Counted from the first letter of the stretch, positions 22,278-30,523 are shown. The stretch: DNA of 64,000 nucleotides from an uncultured Clostridium sp. (GCA_958422185.1 CATZNW010000006.1:1-64000); one strand, 5' to 3'. Translations and numbers: made by a program. Notes: generated by a model not told the origin, from the letters alone.

Positions 22278-23720
22278 ATGAACAGATTATATTGCAGCGA
22301 TCTTGATATACGCGATGAATACGGCAGGCAGCGTATTTTCCGCGGTGTAAATATCTGCCTTAAACTGAAAAAAGTAGATCTGCCGGAGGCAAGAAAAAAT
22401 CTGCTTAAAAAGAAGGTCATCCGCAATCTGAAAACAAGCGGCGTTAATGTCGTTCGTCTCGGCATCACTTGGGCGGCGCTTGAGGAGAGCAGGGGAGAGT
22501 ATAGCCGTGATATGGCGGAGATACTGCGGGAATTTGTCCTGCGATGTGAGGCCGAAAACATATATGTTATGCCGGATATGCACCAGGATCTGTTTTCGCA
22601 TTACTTTCACGGTGACGGCGCGCCGGAATGGGCCGTGGATCATTCTATAAAAAGTAAAAAACAGCTCGCCGTCTGGGCGGAAGGCTATTTTTATATGAGC
22701 GGCGTGCAGCGCGCGTTTGCTGATTTTTGGGAAGATAAGAATGGTATTCAGCGAGATTTTATAAACTGCTGGAAATTTCTTGCCGATTCGTTTTCCGGCT
22801 GTTCCAATATACTCGGCTGTGATTTCTTTAATGAGCCGTATCCGCAAAGCGGCGGCAGGGAAATATTTATAAATATCCTTAACGGCGTTGCCAAAGCCGC
22901 CGGAAAAGAGATGGATTTTCATTCCTGCTTTAAATTCGGCCGGGAAAAAACGGGAATGATTCAGGCCGCGCTCAAATTACTTTCCATAATAAGATCTTAT
23001 TCGGGATTTGAAAGGCTGCTTGACACGCTTGATGATGAAAAGAATTTTTCGCAGCTCGTGGACGGAAAAGAGAATATCATTGCGGATTTTTCGGAAAAGT
23101 ATTATCAGCCGTTTTTTGAAAGGATCAGCAGGGAAGTAAACTGCGGATTTAATATTTTTGAGCACAGTTATTATTCAAATCTGGGAATACCGTTTTCTAT
23201 TCATGCGCCTAAGAATTCGGTTTATTCACCGCACGCGTATGATCTTTTTGTTGATTCGCCGCTTTATGATAAGTATTGCAGTAATAAAAGGCTGGATTTT
23301 ATTCTTAAAAGGATCCGTGAAAACCAACTTAAAATGAACGTTCCTGTAATAATGGGCGAATGGGGCGGGGCGCAAAGCGGAAAAAACAGCCTTGCCCATA
23401 TAGATCATATCATGCGCGTTTTTGAAAAGTATGCATGGAGCAGTATTTACTGGGGAATGAAGTTTGATGATAAAAAACTACTCTCTGTATTTAACCGCCC
23501 GTATCCCGCCGCTGTGTACGGCGATATAAAAGAGATACATACTGATATAAAAGAGCGCCGGTTCACTCTCGTATGGTGTCAGAATGAACCCTGCGGTAAA
23601 TACGCGGAAAACGCGAATATAATTTATATTCCCGGCAAAGGAATGACCCGATTTGCTGGAAAACAGGGTGAAAACCGCCTGGAGATCGATTATGGCAATA
23701 TCTTGAATTCTAAAAAATGA
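22278..23720 (+). CDS. GH5-family glycoside hydrolase, endoglycoceramidase-like
   Basis: 480 residues. The start GVNICLK, VRLGITWAALEE and MPDMHQDLFS are typical of the endoglycosylceramidase branch of GH5. The acid/base Glu is in CDFFNEPYP (about 199) and the nucleophile Glu in VIMGEWGG. The C-terminus is a short beta domain. There is no signal peptide, so it acts in the cytoplasm, unlike the secreted endoglycoceramidases described in actinobacteria. Plausible substrates are imported glycosides or glycolipids. GAGAGGG lies upstream of the ATG. It is a single gene with its own promoter and a terminator. The enzyme class is fairly sure; the substrate is not. Confidence 0.85.
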   Translation: MNRLYCSDLDIRDEYGRQRIFRGVNICLKLKKVDLPEARKNLLKKKVIRNLKTSGVNVVRLGITWAALEESRGEYSRDMAEILREFVLRCEAENIYVMPDMHQDLFSHYFHGDGAPEWAVDHSIKSKKQLAVWAEGYFYMSGVQRAFADFWEDKNGIQRDFINCWKFLADSFSGCSNILGCDFFNEPYPQSGGREIFINILNGVAKAAGKEMDFHSCFKFGREKTGMIQAALKLLSIIRSYSGFERLLDTLDDEKNFSQLVDGKENIIADFSEKYYQPFFERISREVNCGFNIFEHSYYSNLGIPFSIHAPKNSVYSPHAYDLFVDSPLYDKYCSNKRLDFILKRIRENQLKMNVPVIMGEWGGAQSGKNSLAHIDHIMRVFEKYAWSSIYWGMKFDDKKLLSVFNRPYPAAVYGDIKEIHTDIKERRFTLVWCQNEPCGKYAENANIIYIPGKGMTRFAGKQGENRLEIDYGNILNSKK

Positions 23721-23730
23721 ACAAAACAAA

Positions 23731-23757
23731 ACGCCCGGAGAGCTCCGGGCGTAAATT
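23731..23757. terminator. Bidirectional terminator
   Basis: ACGCCCGGA / TCCGGGCGT with T5 on the plus side and TTTTGTTTTG on the minus side. It serves the convergent genes ending at 23720 and 23778. Confidence 0.85.
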
Positions 23758-23777
23758 TTTGTCTTCAGCGTAAAAGC

Positions 23778-24785
23778 TTATTTCATAGCCTCTTCCACTG
23801 CAACTGCGGTTGCAACGGTTGCGCCAACCATCGGGTTGTTGCCCATGCCGATAAGGCCCATCATCTCAACGTGAGCAGGAACGGAAGAAGAACCTGCAAA
23901 CTGAGCGTCACCGTGCATACGTCCCATTGAGTCTGTAAGACCGTAGGAAGCGGGACCTGCAGCCATGTTATCCGGATGAAGAGTACGGCCTGTGCCGCCG
24001 CCTGAGGCAACGGAAAAATATTTTTTGCCGTTTTCGATAGCCCATTTCTTATATGTGCCTGCAACAAGGTGCTGGAAACGGGTCGGGTTTGTTGAGTTAC
24101 CGGTGATGGAAACGTCAACACCTTCATGCTTCATGATAGCGACGCCTTCAAGAACGTCGTTTGCGCCGTAGCACTTAACCGCGGCTCTTTCGCCGTCCGA
24201 GAAAGCTTTTGTTTCAACAACATTAAGTTCGCCTGTATAGAAATCATAGTCGGTCTTAACATAGGTAAAGCCGTTGATCCTTGAAATGATATAAGCAGCG
24301 TCTTTGCCAAGACCGTTAAGAATTACACGAAGGGGCTCTTTGCGCACTTTGTTTGCCGTGCGGGCAATGCCGATAGCGCCTTCAGCTGCCGCAAAGCTCT
24401 CGTGGCCCGCAAGGAATGCGAAACACTTCGTTTCTTCGGAAAGAAGACGCGCACCAAGGTTTCCGTGGCCGAGACCAACGTTTCTCTGCTCCGCAACAGA
24501 GCCGGGAATGCAGAATGCCTGAAGACCGATGCCGATCTTTTCAGCGGCTTCGGAAGCTGTTTTAACGCCGCTCTTGATAGCAACAGCAGCGCCGAGTGTA
24601 TAAGCCCAGCTTGCATTCTCAAATGCTATGGGCTGAACGCCCTTAACGATAGCGTCAACATCTATTCCCTTTGAAAGGCATAAATCCCTTGCTTCTTCAA
24701 GACTTGAAAGACCGTATTCAGCAAGACATTTTTCAATTTTGGCCATTCTTCTTTCTTTGCCTTCGAATTTTACATCATTAGCCAT
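23778..24785 (-). CDS. GGGtGRT family protein
   Basis: 335 residues. The family-naming sequence is present as SGGGTGRTLHPDN (about 267-279). The protein is rich in Gly and Ala, with GLGHGNLGARLLSEE and FLAGHESFAAAEGAIG also characteristic. It is strictly paired in anaerobes with a NifU-like scaffold, as here: the NifU-like gene lies 21 bases upstream in the same operon. AGGAGG precedes the ATG at 24785. The molecular function is not established. The pairing suggests a role with an iron-sulfur or metal cofactor; that is inference from context. Confidence 0.92.
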   Translation of the reverse strand: MANDVKFEGKERRMAKIEKCLAEYGLSSLEEARDLCLSKGIDVDAIVKGVQPIAFENASWAYTLGAAVAIKSGVKTASEAAEKIGIGLQAFCIPGSVAEQRNVGLGHGNLGARLLSEETKCFAFLAGHESFAAAEGAIGIARTANKVRKEPLRVILNGLGKDAAYIISRINGFTYVKTDYDFYTGELNVVETKAFSDGERAAVKCYGANDVLEGVAIMKHEGVDVSITGNSTNPTRFQHLVAGTYKKWAIENGKKYFSVASGGGTGRTLHPDNMAAGPASYGLTDSMGRMHGDAQFAGSSSVPAHVEMMGLIGMGNNPMVGATVATAVAVEEAMK

Positions 24786-24806
24786 TTTACGTTCCTCCTG
24801 TCTCAA

Positions 24807-25499
24807 TTACTCTTCACGCGGGTCAATGTATTTTGCAGCGTTGTCAAATCTGCCGTATGTGCCCTTGTTTGCCTCGTATGCTTCATTGGGTGACTTGCCG
24901 TGGCGGATATCCTCAAGCATCTTGCCGAGCTTAACGAATTCATAGCCGATCACTTCGCCCTCTTCATCAAGGGCCATGCGCGTTACATAGCCTTCCGCCA
25001 TTTCCATATAGCGAACGCCCTTTGCCTTTGTTGAAAACATTGTGCCCACCTGGCTTCTGAGACCTTTGCCAAGATCCTCAAGGGCAGCGCCGATAACAAG
25101 ACCGCCTTCTGAGAACGCGCTCTGTGAACGGCCGTATGCAAGCTGCTTAAAGAGCTCTCTCATAGCAACGTTGATCGCGTCGCAAACAAGGTCTGTGTTC
25201 AGGCACTCAAGCAGCGTTTTGCCCGGCAGGATCTCTGCCGCCATAGCCGCTGAATGCGTCATGCCGGAGCAGCCGATTGTCTCAACAAGCGCCTCTTCAA
25301 CAATGCCGTTTTTAACATTGAGACTCAGCTTGCAGGCGCCCTGCTGAGGAGCACACCAGCCAATGCCGTGCGAGAAACCGCTTATGTCTTTGATCTCATA
25401 GGATTTGACCCATTTACCCTCTTCCGGAATCGGAGCAGGGCCGTGATGCGGACCTTTTTTTACGGTGCACATCTGTTCTACTTCTTGCGAATAAACCAT
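24807..25499 (-). CDS. NifU-like iron-sulfur assembly scaffold protein
   Basis: 230 residues. The NifU/IscU-type Cys ligands are visible in GWCAPQQGACKL, ETIGCSGMTH and LVCDAIN, though the spacing differs from classical IscU. Its C-terminal 100 residues (GYVTRMALDEEGEVIGYEF, then IDPREE) are specific to the version that travels with the GGGtGRT protein. It is likely a scaffold or carrier for an iron-sulfur cluster, acting in the cytoplasm. AGGGAG lies eight bases before the ATG. It is the first gene of a two-gene operon with promoter TTGCAG-17-TATAAT and twin palindromes in the leader. No cysteine desulfurase lies nearby. Confidence 0.88.
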   Translation of the reverse strand: MVYSQEVEQMCTVKKGPHHGPAPIPEEGKWVKSYEIKDISGFSHGIGWCAPQQGACKLSLNVKNGIVEEALVETIGCSGMTHSAAMAAEILPGKTLLECLNTDLVCDAINVAMRELFKQLAYGRSQSAFSEGGLVIGAALEDLGKGLRSQVGTMFSTKAKGVRYMEMAEGYVTRMALDEEGEVIGYEFVKLGKMLEDIRHGKSPNEAYEANKGTYGRFDNAAKYIDPREE

Positions 25500-25515
25500 A
25501 GTATCTACTCCCTCG

Positions 25516-25547
25516 CTTAAATTTAATAATTCCTTAAATTTAATAAT
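25516..25547 (-). repeat. Twin operator-like repeats in the NifU-like/GGGtGRT leader
   Basis: CTTAAATTTAATAAT occurs at 25516-25530 and again at 25533-25547, a perfect 15-bp direct repeat with a 17-bp period. Each copy contains the palindrome TTAAATTTAA. They lie between the -10 box and the ribosome-binding site, where a repressor would block transcription. Confidence 0.75.
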
Positions 25548-25565
25548 CCTAAAATTATCACTGTT

Positions 25566-25594
25566 ATTATACCCAACTTTATCAGTATCTGCAA
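25566..25594 (-). promoter_or_regulatory. Promoter of the NifU-like/GGGtGRT operon
   Basis: Minus strand TTGCAG (25589-25594), 17-bp spacer, TATAAT (25566-25571). Confidence 0.8.
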
Positions 25595-25642
25595 GTAAAA
25601 GATCATAAAATTTGTTATTATTTCTTATTTTTTCCTTATTGC

Positions 25643-25671
25643 TTGCAAGCTTTTGTGCAAATTGGTATACT
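25643..25671 (+). promoter_or_regulatory. Promoter of the PqqD-like gene
   Basis: TTGCAA (25643-25648), 17-bp spacer, TATACT (25666-25671); divergent from the NifU-like promoter. Confidence 0.7.
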
Positions 25672-25704
25672 ATATATGAACACAGTTATAAAGGAAAGAT
25701 GAAA

Positions 25705-25971
25705 ATGAAGATTCAAGAAGGGTTTGTAAAAAGAAACATTGCAGGTTCTGAGATCGTTGTGCCCGTGGGCAAAACAGCGTCTGAATTCAACGGGATGATA
25801 ACTCTTAATGAATCCGGCGGATTTTTCTGGGACTGCCTGAAAGAGGATACCACCCCGCAGGAGATCGTTAATAAGGTGCTGGATATCTATGACGTCACCC
25901 CCGAAAAGGCAGCCGCAGACGTTGAAAAATTTATTGATATGCTGCGTGAAAACGACCTGTTGGAGGAGTAA
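25705..25971 (+). CDS. Orphan PqqD-like (RiPP recognition element) protein
   Basis: 88 residues, close to the normal length of stand-alone PqqD. The fold can be followed: beta strands in FVKRNIAGSEIVVPVG, the SGGFFWDCLKEDTTPQEIV helix with the typical 'n-e-x-g-x-x-x-w' pattern, then the winged-helix end (ADVEKFIDMLRENDLLEE). PqqD proteins present leader peptides to radical SAM or other maturases. No precursor peptide or maturase is adjacent. The nearest radical SAM/SPASM gene is about 5 kb away on the other strand. The ATG at 25705 is chosen because AAAGGA is nine bases upstream; an ATG two codons earlier is too close. The role is open. Confidence 0.85.
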   Translation: MKIQEGFVKRNIAGSEIVVPVGKTASEFNGMITLNESGGFFWDCLKEDTTPQEIVNKVLDIYDVTPEKAAADVEKFIDMLRENDLLEE

Positions 25972-26034
25972 TACTGCGTAGCGAATGCTACACACTTTAC
26001 TTTTTTGTACCGATTTGGCAACAGGGGGCTGCTT

Positions 26035-26736
26035 ATGAGTATTGTATATTGGGATTTTGACGGCACTTTGGTTAAATCCAATCCCCTTTGGAGCGGTAGC
26101 GTTTTCATGGCGCTGAGCGAAACATGTACGGAACATAATATAGAGTTCGGTGACATAAGGCGCTGTATGGCGCATGGCTTTACATGGCATACGCCGCAAA
26201 ATGATTACACCGCTTTTAAAAATGAAAAGTGGTGGGAAATTATGAATAAGCACATTTATAAATCATATCTTTCACTTGGGGTGGATGATGAAGCAGCCCG
26301 AGCCGCAACTCAGAAGGTAAGAAGTATTATTAAAAGAACCGAAAATTATACGCTTTATCCCGATTGCGTAAGTACGCTGGATGCGCTTAAAACTTTGGGT
26401 AATAAAAATATAATTCTTTCAAATAATTACCCTGACCTTATTGAAGTCATCAAGAATTTGAAACTCGATAAATATTTTGACGGTTATGTTATTTCAGCGA
26501 TAGAGGGCTATGATAAACCGAGAAAAGAACTGTTCGATATTGCAAAGAATTTTAATAAAAATGATGAACCGATGTTTATGGTTGGGGATAACATAATAGC
26601 GGATATTATCGGCGGCAATAACTCCGGAATGTCAACGGTTTATGTGCATAACGGATATTGTAAAGAGGCGTCCTACTGCGCCGATACTCTGTCTGAAATC
26701 CCGAATATAATCAACGCGGATAATTTAAAATTGTAA
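26035..26736 (+). CDS. HAD-superfamily hydrolase
   Basis: 233 residues. Motif I is VYWDFDGTLVK at the N-terminus, motif II the Ser/Asn in IILSNNYPD, motif III the Lys in GYDKPRKELF, and motif IV MVGDNIIADIIGG. A helical cap of about 90 residues places it in the C1 (phosphoglycolate-phosphatase-like) group. AGGGGG precedes the ATG at 26035. The gene is more A/T-rich than those before it. Its substrate is unknown. The preceding PqqD-like gene ends 63 bases upstream, so co-transcription is possible but not shown. Confidence 0.85.
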   Translation: MSIVYWDFDGTLVKSNPLWSGSVFMALSETCTEHNIEFGDIRRCMAHGFTWHTPQNDYTAFKNEKWWEIMNKHIYKSYLSLGVDDEAARAATQKVRSIIKRTENYTLYPDCVSTLDALKTLGNKNIILSNNYPDLIEVIKNLKLDKYFDGYVISAIEGYDKPRKELFDIAKNFNKNDEPMFMVGDNIIADIIGGNNSGMSTVYVHNGYCKEASYCADTLSEIPNIINADNLKL

Positions 26737-26913
26737 AAGTAACAGCCGGAAGGGAATTGCTATGATTATTTATGAACTTGAATATAACTCGATATGATTT
26801 ATATCGGGCGAGTTGCGGCGCTCGTTTTCGGATTAGTTAAATTTTTCAGCAGAATTTTTAGCCGTTGATGAGCGATCATTAGCGGTTATTTTTATTTTAT
26901 GTGGTGGTAAAAT

Positions 26914-28032
26914 ATGATAAGATTTCCCAATTATGACAAAAGCATACTTTCAATATCGGCGTCTGTTTTAAAATATTATGGTGTTGAAGACTGCCCGCAT
27001 CATACATTAAAAGAATTTGATGAAATACTAAAAAAGGATTATGAAAATGTAATAGTTATACTGTTTGACGGAATGGGCGTTGGTGCACTAAATACTCATT
27101 TGGATAGGGATTCTTTTCTGAGGAAGCATCTTGTCTGCCCAATCTCATCTGTATTTCCATCAACTACTACTGCCGCAACAACTTCAATATTATCCGGTTA
27201 TTCACCTGTTGAACACGGTTGGCTTGGGTGGGATTTGTATTTTAAAGAACTTGATGAAAATGTTGCTGTGTTTAAAAATACTTTGCAAAAAAACGGAGAA
27301 AAAGCCGCGGATTATAATGTTGCTCAAAGGTATATCCCTTGTGAAAATATTTTTCAACGAATAGAAAAAGTAAATGATAATGTGAAAACATATTTTGTTT
27401 CACCGTTTGGAAATGTGCCGGCATATACATTCGATGAGATAAGAAAACATGTTTTGCGGCTTGCCGGTGAAAGCGAAAAAAAATACATTTACGTATATAG
27501 TCCCGAACCGGATAATACCATGCATAAATACGGGGTCGGTTCTGCCCGCGTTAAACGAAAGATCAAAAAAATCAATAAAACGGTTGAAAAACTGTGTAGA
27601 AAACTTAAAAACAGTGTTGTTGTCGTTACCGCCGATCACGGCCTTGTTGACAGTAAAAGAGCATTTATTGAAGAACACCCGAATATATGGAATATGTTAA
27701 GAATGCCGGCGTCTATAGAGCCAAGGGCATTGAGCCTTTTTGTTAAGGACGAGTATAAAAATATTTTTAAAGAAGAATTTGAAAAAGAATTTCCCGGCAA
27801 ATTTCTTGTGCTGACCAAACAAGAAGTGTATGACAGGCATTTGTTCGGATATGGAGAACCTCACCCGCGTGTTGATGAATTTTTAGGTGATTTTCTTGCT
27901 GTTGCAGTAAGTGACCTGTTGCTTTTTAATTATCGTGAAAACGATAGGTTTGTTGCCGGGCACGCAGGTCTTGATGAACGTGAAATGGCCGTGCCTTTTA
28001 TAGTGATTGAAAACCATGGTAACAATAAATAA
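26914..28032 (+). CDS. Alkaline-phosphatase-superfamily phosphodiesterase-like protein
   Basis: 372 residues, with the metal-binding pattern of type I phosphodiesterase/nucleotide pyrophosphatases: VILFDGMGVG (first Asp), FPSTTTAATTS (Thr nucleophile), YSPEPDNTMHKYG (Asp and His), VTADHGLVD (Asp-His pair) and AGHAGLDERE (His). All two-zinc ligands appear to be present. No signal peptide or membrane anchor is seen, so it is cytoplasmic, which is unusual for ectonucleotidase-type relatives. The ribosome-binding site is weak (GTGGTGG). Base composition is A/T-rich with many AAA codons. The substrate is unknown. Confidence 0.85.
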   Translation: MIRFPNYDKSILSISASVLKYYGVEDCPHHTLKEFDEILKKDYENVIVILFDGMGVGALNTHLDRDSFLRKHLVCPISSVFPSTTTAATTSILSGYSPVEHGWLGWDLYFKELDENVAVFKNTLQKNGEKAADYNVAQRYIPCENIFQRIEKVNDNVKTYFVSPFGNVPAYTFDEIRKHVLRLAGESEKKYIYVYSPEPDNTMHKYGVGSARVKRKIKKINKTVEKLCRKLKNSVVVVTADHGLVDSKRAFIEEHPNIWNMLRMPASIEPRALSLFVKDEYKNIFKEEFEKEFPGKFLVLTKQEVYDRHLFGYGEPHPRVDEFLGDFLAVAVSDLLLFNYRENDRFVAGHAGLDEREMAVPFIVIENHGNNK

Positions 28033-28033
28033 T

Positions 28034-28073
28034 AAAACCGAGGCTGCAATCAAGCGGTATGCGCCCCGGTTTT
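28034..28073. terminator. Bidirectional terminator between convergent genes
   Basis: AAAACCG-A-GGC pairs with GCC-C-CGGTTTT, T6 on the plus side and TTTTATTATTT on the minus side. Confidence 0.75.
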
Positions 28074-28076
28074 TTG

Positions 28077-28961
28077 TTATTTGGAATTCGCGTTTATGAT
28101 CTTCATAACAAGTTCCCTGGTAGGGAAATCCATGTATATCGTACCGTAATATTTGGCGGGATCAAGCGGATATTTCATAAACTGCGGATTTATATATTCG
28201 GCGTTTTTCCGTGGGCCTTTTAATCCGCCTGCCGTGGAAAGGTAGTTTATGATATATGTTCCGTCAAACGGTTTTGCCCTGTCAAGAAAAGGTTTGACGC
28301 ACTCGTTCCAGCGCGGTTCGGGTTTGTATTTAAATCTGTCAAGTATTATAAATTCCGCCGGGTTGGCTCCGCCTGTGTTGAGCGTCAGCGGCTCCGGTGA
28401 GACCGTATCCTGTTCGATCCAGCGAGAAAAATCAAGCCCTGTGTTTTCCGGTGTGAATTCAGGTCTGTCAGCCATTTTGCAGCGGCGGATCAGATAGATC
28501 TTTCCGCGCACTTCGCTGAGTTTCGGCACTCGGTTTTCGCAAAACCACATTCCGGGCTCTTTTGATATGTAACTGTAAAATAAGTTGTCAAAGCATTTTT
28601 CGTTTTCTTTGCCGTTGTCATTCTTAAACTGAAAAATGATTGTTTCACTCTGATTCTCACGCAGAAAGTCATAGCAGGCGTTCAGCACATAATCCAGATC
28701 CATCTGTCTGCCGAACTTGTTGGGTGCGGTAAACACTTTTGCAATGCCGTGCACCATTTTAAGCCGCTTTCCGCTGCTCTCAACTCTTATGTCAAGCGCT
28801 CTGATCCCCAGCGTCAGCTGCTCATATATCGCCAGGTCCTGAGTTTTGGAAATGTGTTCAAACTGCACATATTTTGTGACACAGTCGTGCGTTCCGGGAA
28901 TGGCAAGACTCAGAAGATCCTGCTTTCCGTCTATATCGGCCATCCAGTTTTCAAGTTTCAT
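28077..28961 (-). CDS. PI-PLC X-domain protein without signal peptide
   Basis: 294 residues. The X-domain signature of phosphatidylinositol-specific phospholipase C is clear: LAIPGTHDC with the first catalytic His, then IYEQLTLGIRALDIRVE and MVHG with the second His. The middle (SETIIFQFKND) and end fit bacterial PI-PLC, which cleaves glycosylphosphoinositides. Known bacterial enzymes are secreted, but here the protein starts MKLENWMADIDG and has no export signal. Either it acts inside the cell, leaves by another route, or is released by lysis. GAAAGAGAG precedes the ATG. It has its own promoter, divergent from the next operon. Confidence 0.88.
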   Translation of the reverse strand: MKLENWMADIDGKQDLLSLAIPGTHDCVTKYVQFEHISKTQDLAIYEQLTLGIRALDIRVESSGKRLKMVHGIAKVFTAPNKFGRQMDLDYVLNACYDFLRENQSETIIFQFKNDNGKENEKCFDNLFYSYISKEPGMWFCENRVPKLSEVRGKIYLIRRCKMADRPEFTPENTGLDFSRWIEQDTVSPEPLTLNTGGANPAEFIILDRFKYKPEPRWNECVKPFLDRAKPFDGTYIINYLSTAGGLKGPRKNAEYINPQFMKYPLDPAKYYGTIYMDFPTRELVMKIINANSK

Positions 28962-28992
28962 ACTATCTCTCTTTCCTGCGTTGGATGATTAA

Positions 28993-29021
28993 ATTATAAC
29001 ATTTAATTTAAATTTTATCAA
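28993..29021 (-). promoter_or_regulatory. Promoter of the PI-PLC-like gene
   Basis: Minus strand TTGATA (29016-29021), 17-bp spacer, TATAAT (28993-28998). Its -35 is only 3 bp from the -35 of the divergent promoter. Confidence 0.75.
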
Positions 29022-29024
29022 TCA

Positions 29025-29053
29025 TTGAAAACAGCAGTATGATACAGTATAAT
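29025..29053 (+). promoter_or_regulatory. Promoter of the PHP operon
   Basis: TTGAAA (29025-29030), 17-bp spacer, TATAAT (29048-29053). The back-to-back arrangement with the PI-PLC promoter suggests shared control. Confidence 0.75.
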
Positions 29054-29081
29054 AATGGTATAAATATGCTGGAGCGGTATT

Positions 29082-29528
29082 ATGGTGATTCTTGAGAAAA
29101 GCGGTGTTATTACACCGGATATGGATAAAACAAATATAGAGTTTGAATTTGATGTTCCCGGCGGTGTTTTGGTTCTGAATATTGATTTTGCTTATTCGCC
29201 GAAAACTCTTGAAAATGAGAAAGAGGCAGTGGGTTTGATTTCCGCGGCGTTTGAAAAATATCTTGGCAGGGGAAACGGCAGGAATCCGCATGATTTCCTG
29301 CCTGTAAATAACCTTATAACGGTTTCCGCAGACGATCCTTTGGGTTACAGAGGCGCGGCGCACAGGCAGCCTAACGAGCAACATCTGGTTATTGCGGCTG
29401 AAAATTCTTCACCCGGTTTTTTAAACAGGGAGATGACTGCCGGCAAATGGCGTGTTATGCTCAATGTTCACTGCTGTGTTTGCGATATTGAGTACGATCT
29501 TAAAATAAGCGGAGGTAAAGAAGAATGA
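29082..29528 (+). CDS. Protein of unknown function coupled to a PHP phosphoesterase
   Basis: 148 residues, predicted mostly beta. It begins VILEKSGVITPD, contains a dense set of Asp/Glu/Phe around EFEFDVPGG, and ends with three Cys in VHCCVCDIEY. Its stop overlaps the start of the PHP gene (ATGA), a coupling usually seen between subunits or consecutive enzymes. I do not recognise a named family. It has no signal peptide. TGGAGC is about eight bases before the ATG. It may supply a substrate-binding beta domain to the PHP enzyme, which is inference from the overlap. Confidence 0.75.
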   Translation: MVILEKSGVITPDMDKTNIEFEFDVPGGVLVLNIDFAYSPKTLENEKEAVGLISAAFEKYLGRGNGRNPHDFLPVNNLITVSADDPLGYRGAAHRQPNEQHLVIAAENSSPGFLNREMTAGKWRVMLNVHCCVCDIEYDLKISGGKEE

Positions 29529-30481
29529 GTTATCTTCCATGTGAGCTTCACTGCCATACCATACATTCGGACGGCGGTTTTACTCCTGTATCGCTTCAGC
29601 AGGCGGCAGCGGAGGATCATCTTTCTCTTATAGCCTTAACGGATCATAATACATACAGCGGTTTTGATGAGACTGATCCGGATCTTATTCCCGTTGTTCG
29701 CGGCATTGAATGGACTACTTATTTCGGCCATATGCTCGTGCTCGGCGCGCGTGATTTTGTGGATTGGCGTGATGCTGTCCCGGATAATATAGATGAAAAG
29801 ATGAAAGCCGTAAGAGCAGCCGGTGGCGTGGTGGGCATAGCGCATCCGTTTCAGATAGGTTCGCCGATATGTACCGGCGGCAGATGGGAATTTCATGTGC
29901 GTGATTTCAGAAATGTTGATTATATCGAAGTATGGCACGAGGATTTCAGCCCTGAAAATACGGAAAATGACAGGGCGCTTGCTATGTATACCTCGCTGCT
30001 TGACGAGGGGTATCATATTGCCGCCGTATACGGAAAGGACTGGCACAGACCTACCCCGGCGGAGAAGCATTACGGCTGCACATATCTTCATTTTGACGGC
30101 GGCCTTGCCACTCCGGCCGGCGCCGTAAAGGCTATCCGCCTTGGCAAAACAGTTGCCTCCACCGGCGCAAAATTCATATTCCGCGTCCACCGCATGGGCA
30201 AAACCTATGGGCTTGGTTCAACGATACCGAAAGGGAACGTAACTTTTAGTTTCTTTACGGATCTTCATTCAAGGGAAAAGAACGCAGGAAAAGAAATTTT
30301 AGAATACAAAACGATCAGGATCGTTACGAACGGCGGGAAGACCGTGCTGGAAACCAGGTGCGATACCCGTCATGAACGCCTGAAGATAGAACGCGGTCAC
30401 TGGTACCGTGCGGAACTGTGGGGCACCGTAAACGGCGATAAGAAGATACTGGCCGTAACAAGTCCTGTCTATTGTGAATAA
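29525..30481 (+). CDS. PHP-domain metallophosphoesterase (CehA/McbA-type)
   Basis: 318 residues. The PHP metal ligands are visible in order: ELHCHTIHSDGGF (His-x-His), LTDHNTY (Asp, His), a Glu in RGIEWT, GIAHPF (His), and YGKDWH near residue 178. These fold into a trinuclear metal site that cleaves phosphomono- or diesters. The C-terminal 90 residues form a beta domain (IRIVTNGGKTVLET). There is no export signal. It is co-translated with the 148-residue protein and followed by a terminator. The CehA label describes fold similarity; the substrate is unknown. Confidence 0.88.
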   Translation: MSYLPCELHCHTIHSDGGFTPVSLQQAAAEDHLSLIALTDHNTYSGFDETDPDLIPVVRGIEWTTYFGHMLVLGARDFVDWRDAVPDNIDEKMKAVRAAGGVVGIAHPFQIGSPICTGGRWEFHVRDFRNVDYIEVWHEDFSPENTENDRALAMYTSLLDEGYHIAAVYGKDWHRPTPAEKHYGCTYLHFDGGLATPAGAVKAIRLGKTVASTGAKFIFRVHRMGKTYGLGSTIPKGNVTFSFFTDLHSREKNAGKEILEYKTIRIVTNGGKTVLETRCDTRHERLKIERGHWYRAELWGTVNGDKKILAVTSPVYCE

Positions 30482-30488
30482 AACTGCG

Positions 30489-30523
30489 AAAGCCGCCGTG
30501 CCCATTACTGCACAGCGGCTTTT
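30489..30523 (+). terminator. Terminator of the PHP operon
   Basis: AAAGCCGC(C)GTGC pairs with GCAC(A)GCGGCTTT, 8-nt loop. Confidence 0.75.

Noticed and set aside
26761..26796. An 11-codon frame (MIIYELEYNSI) with a fair Shine-Dalgarno between the HAD and phosphodiesterase genes
   Set aside because: Too short to support; the DNA around it has only weak hairpins and no conserved features, and it could be a decayed fragment.
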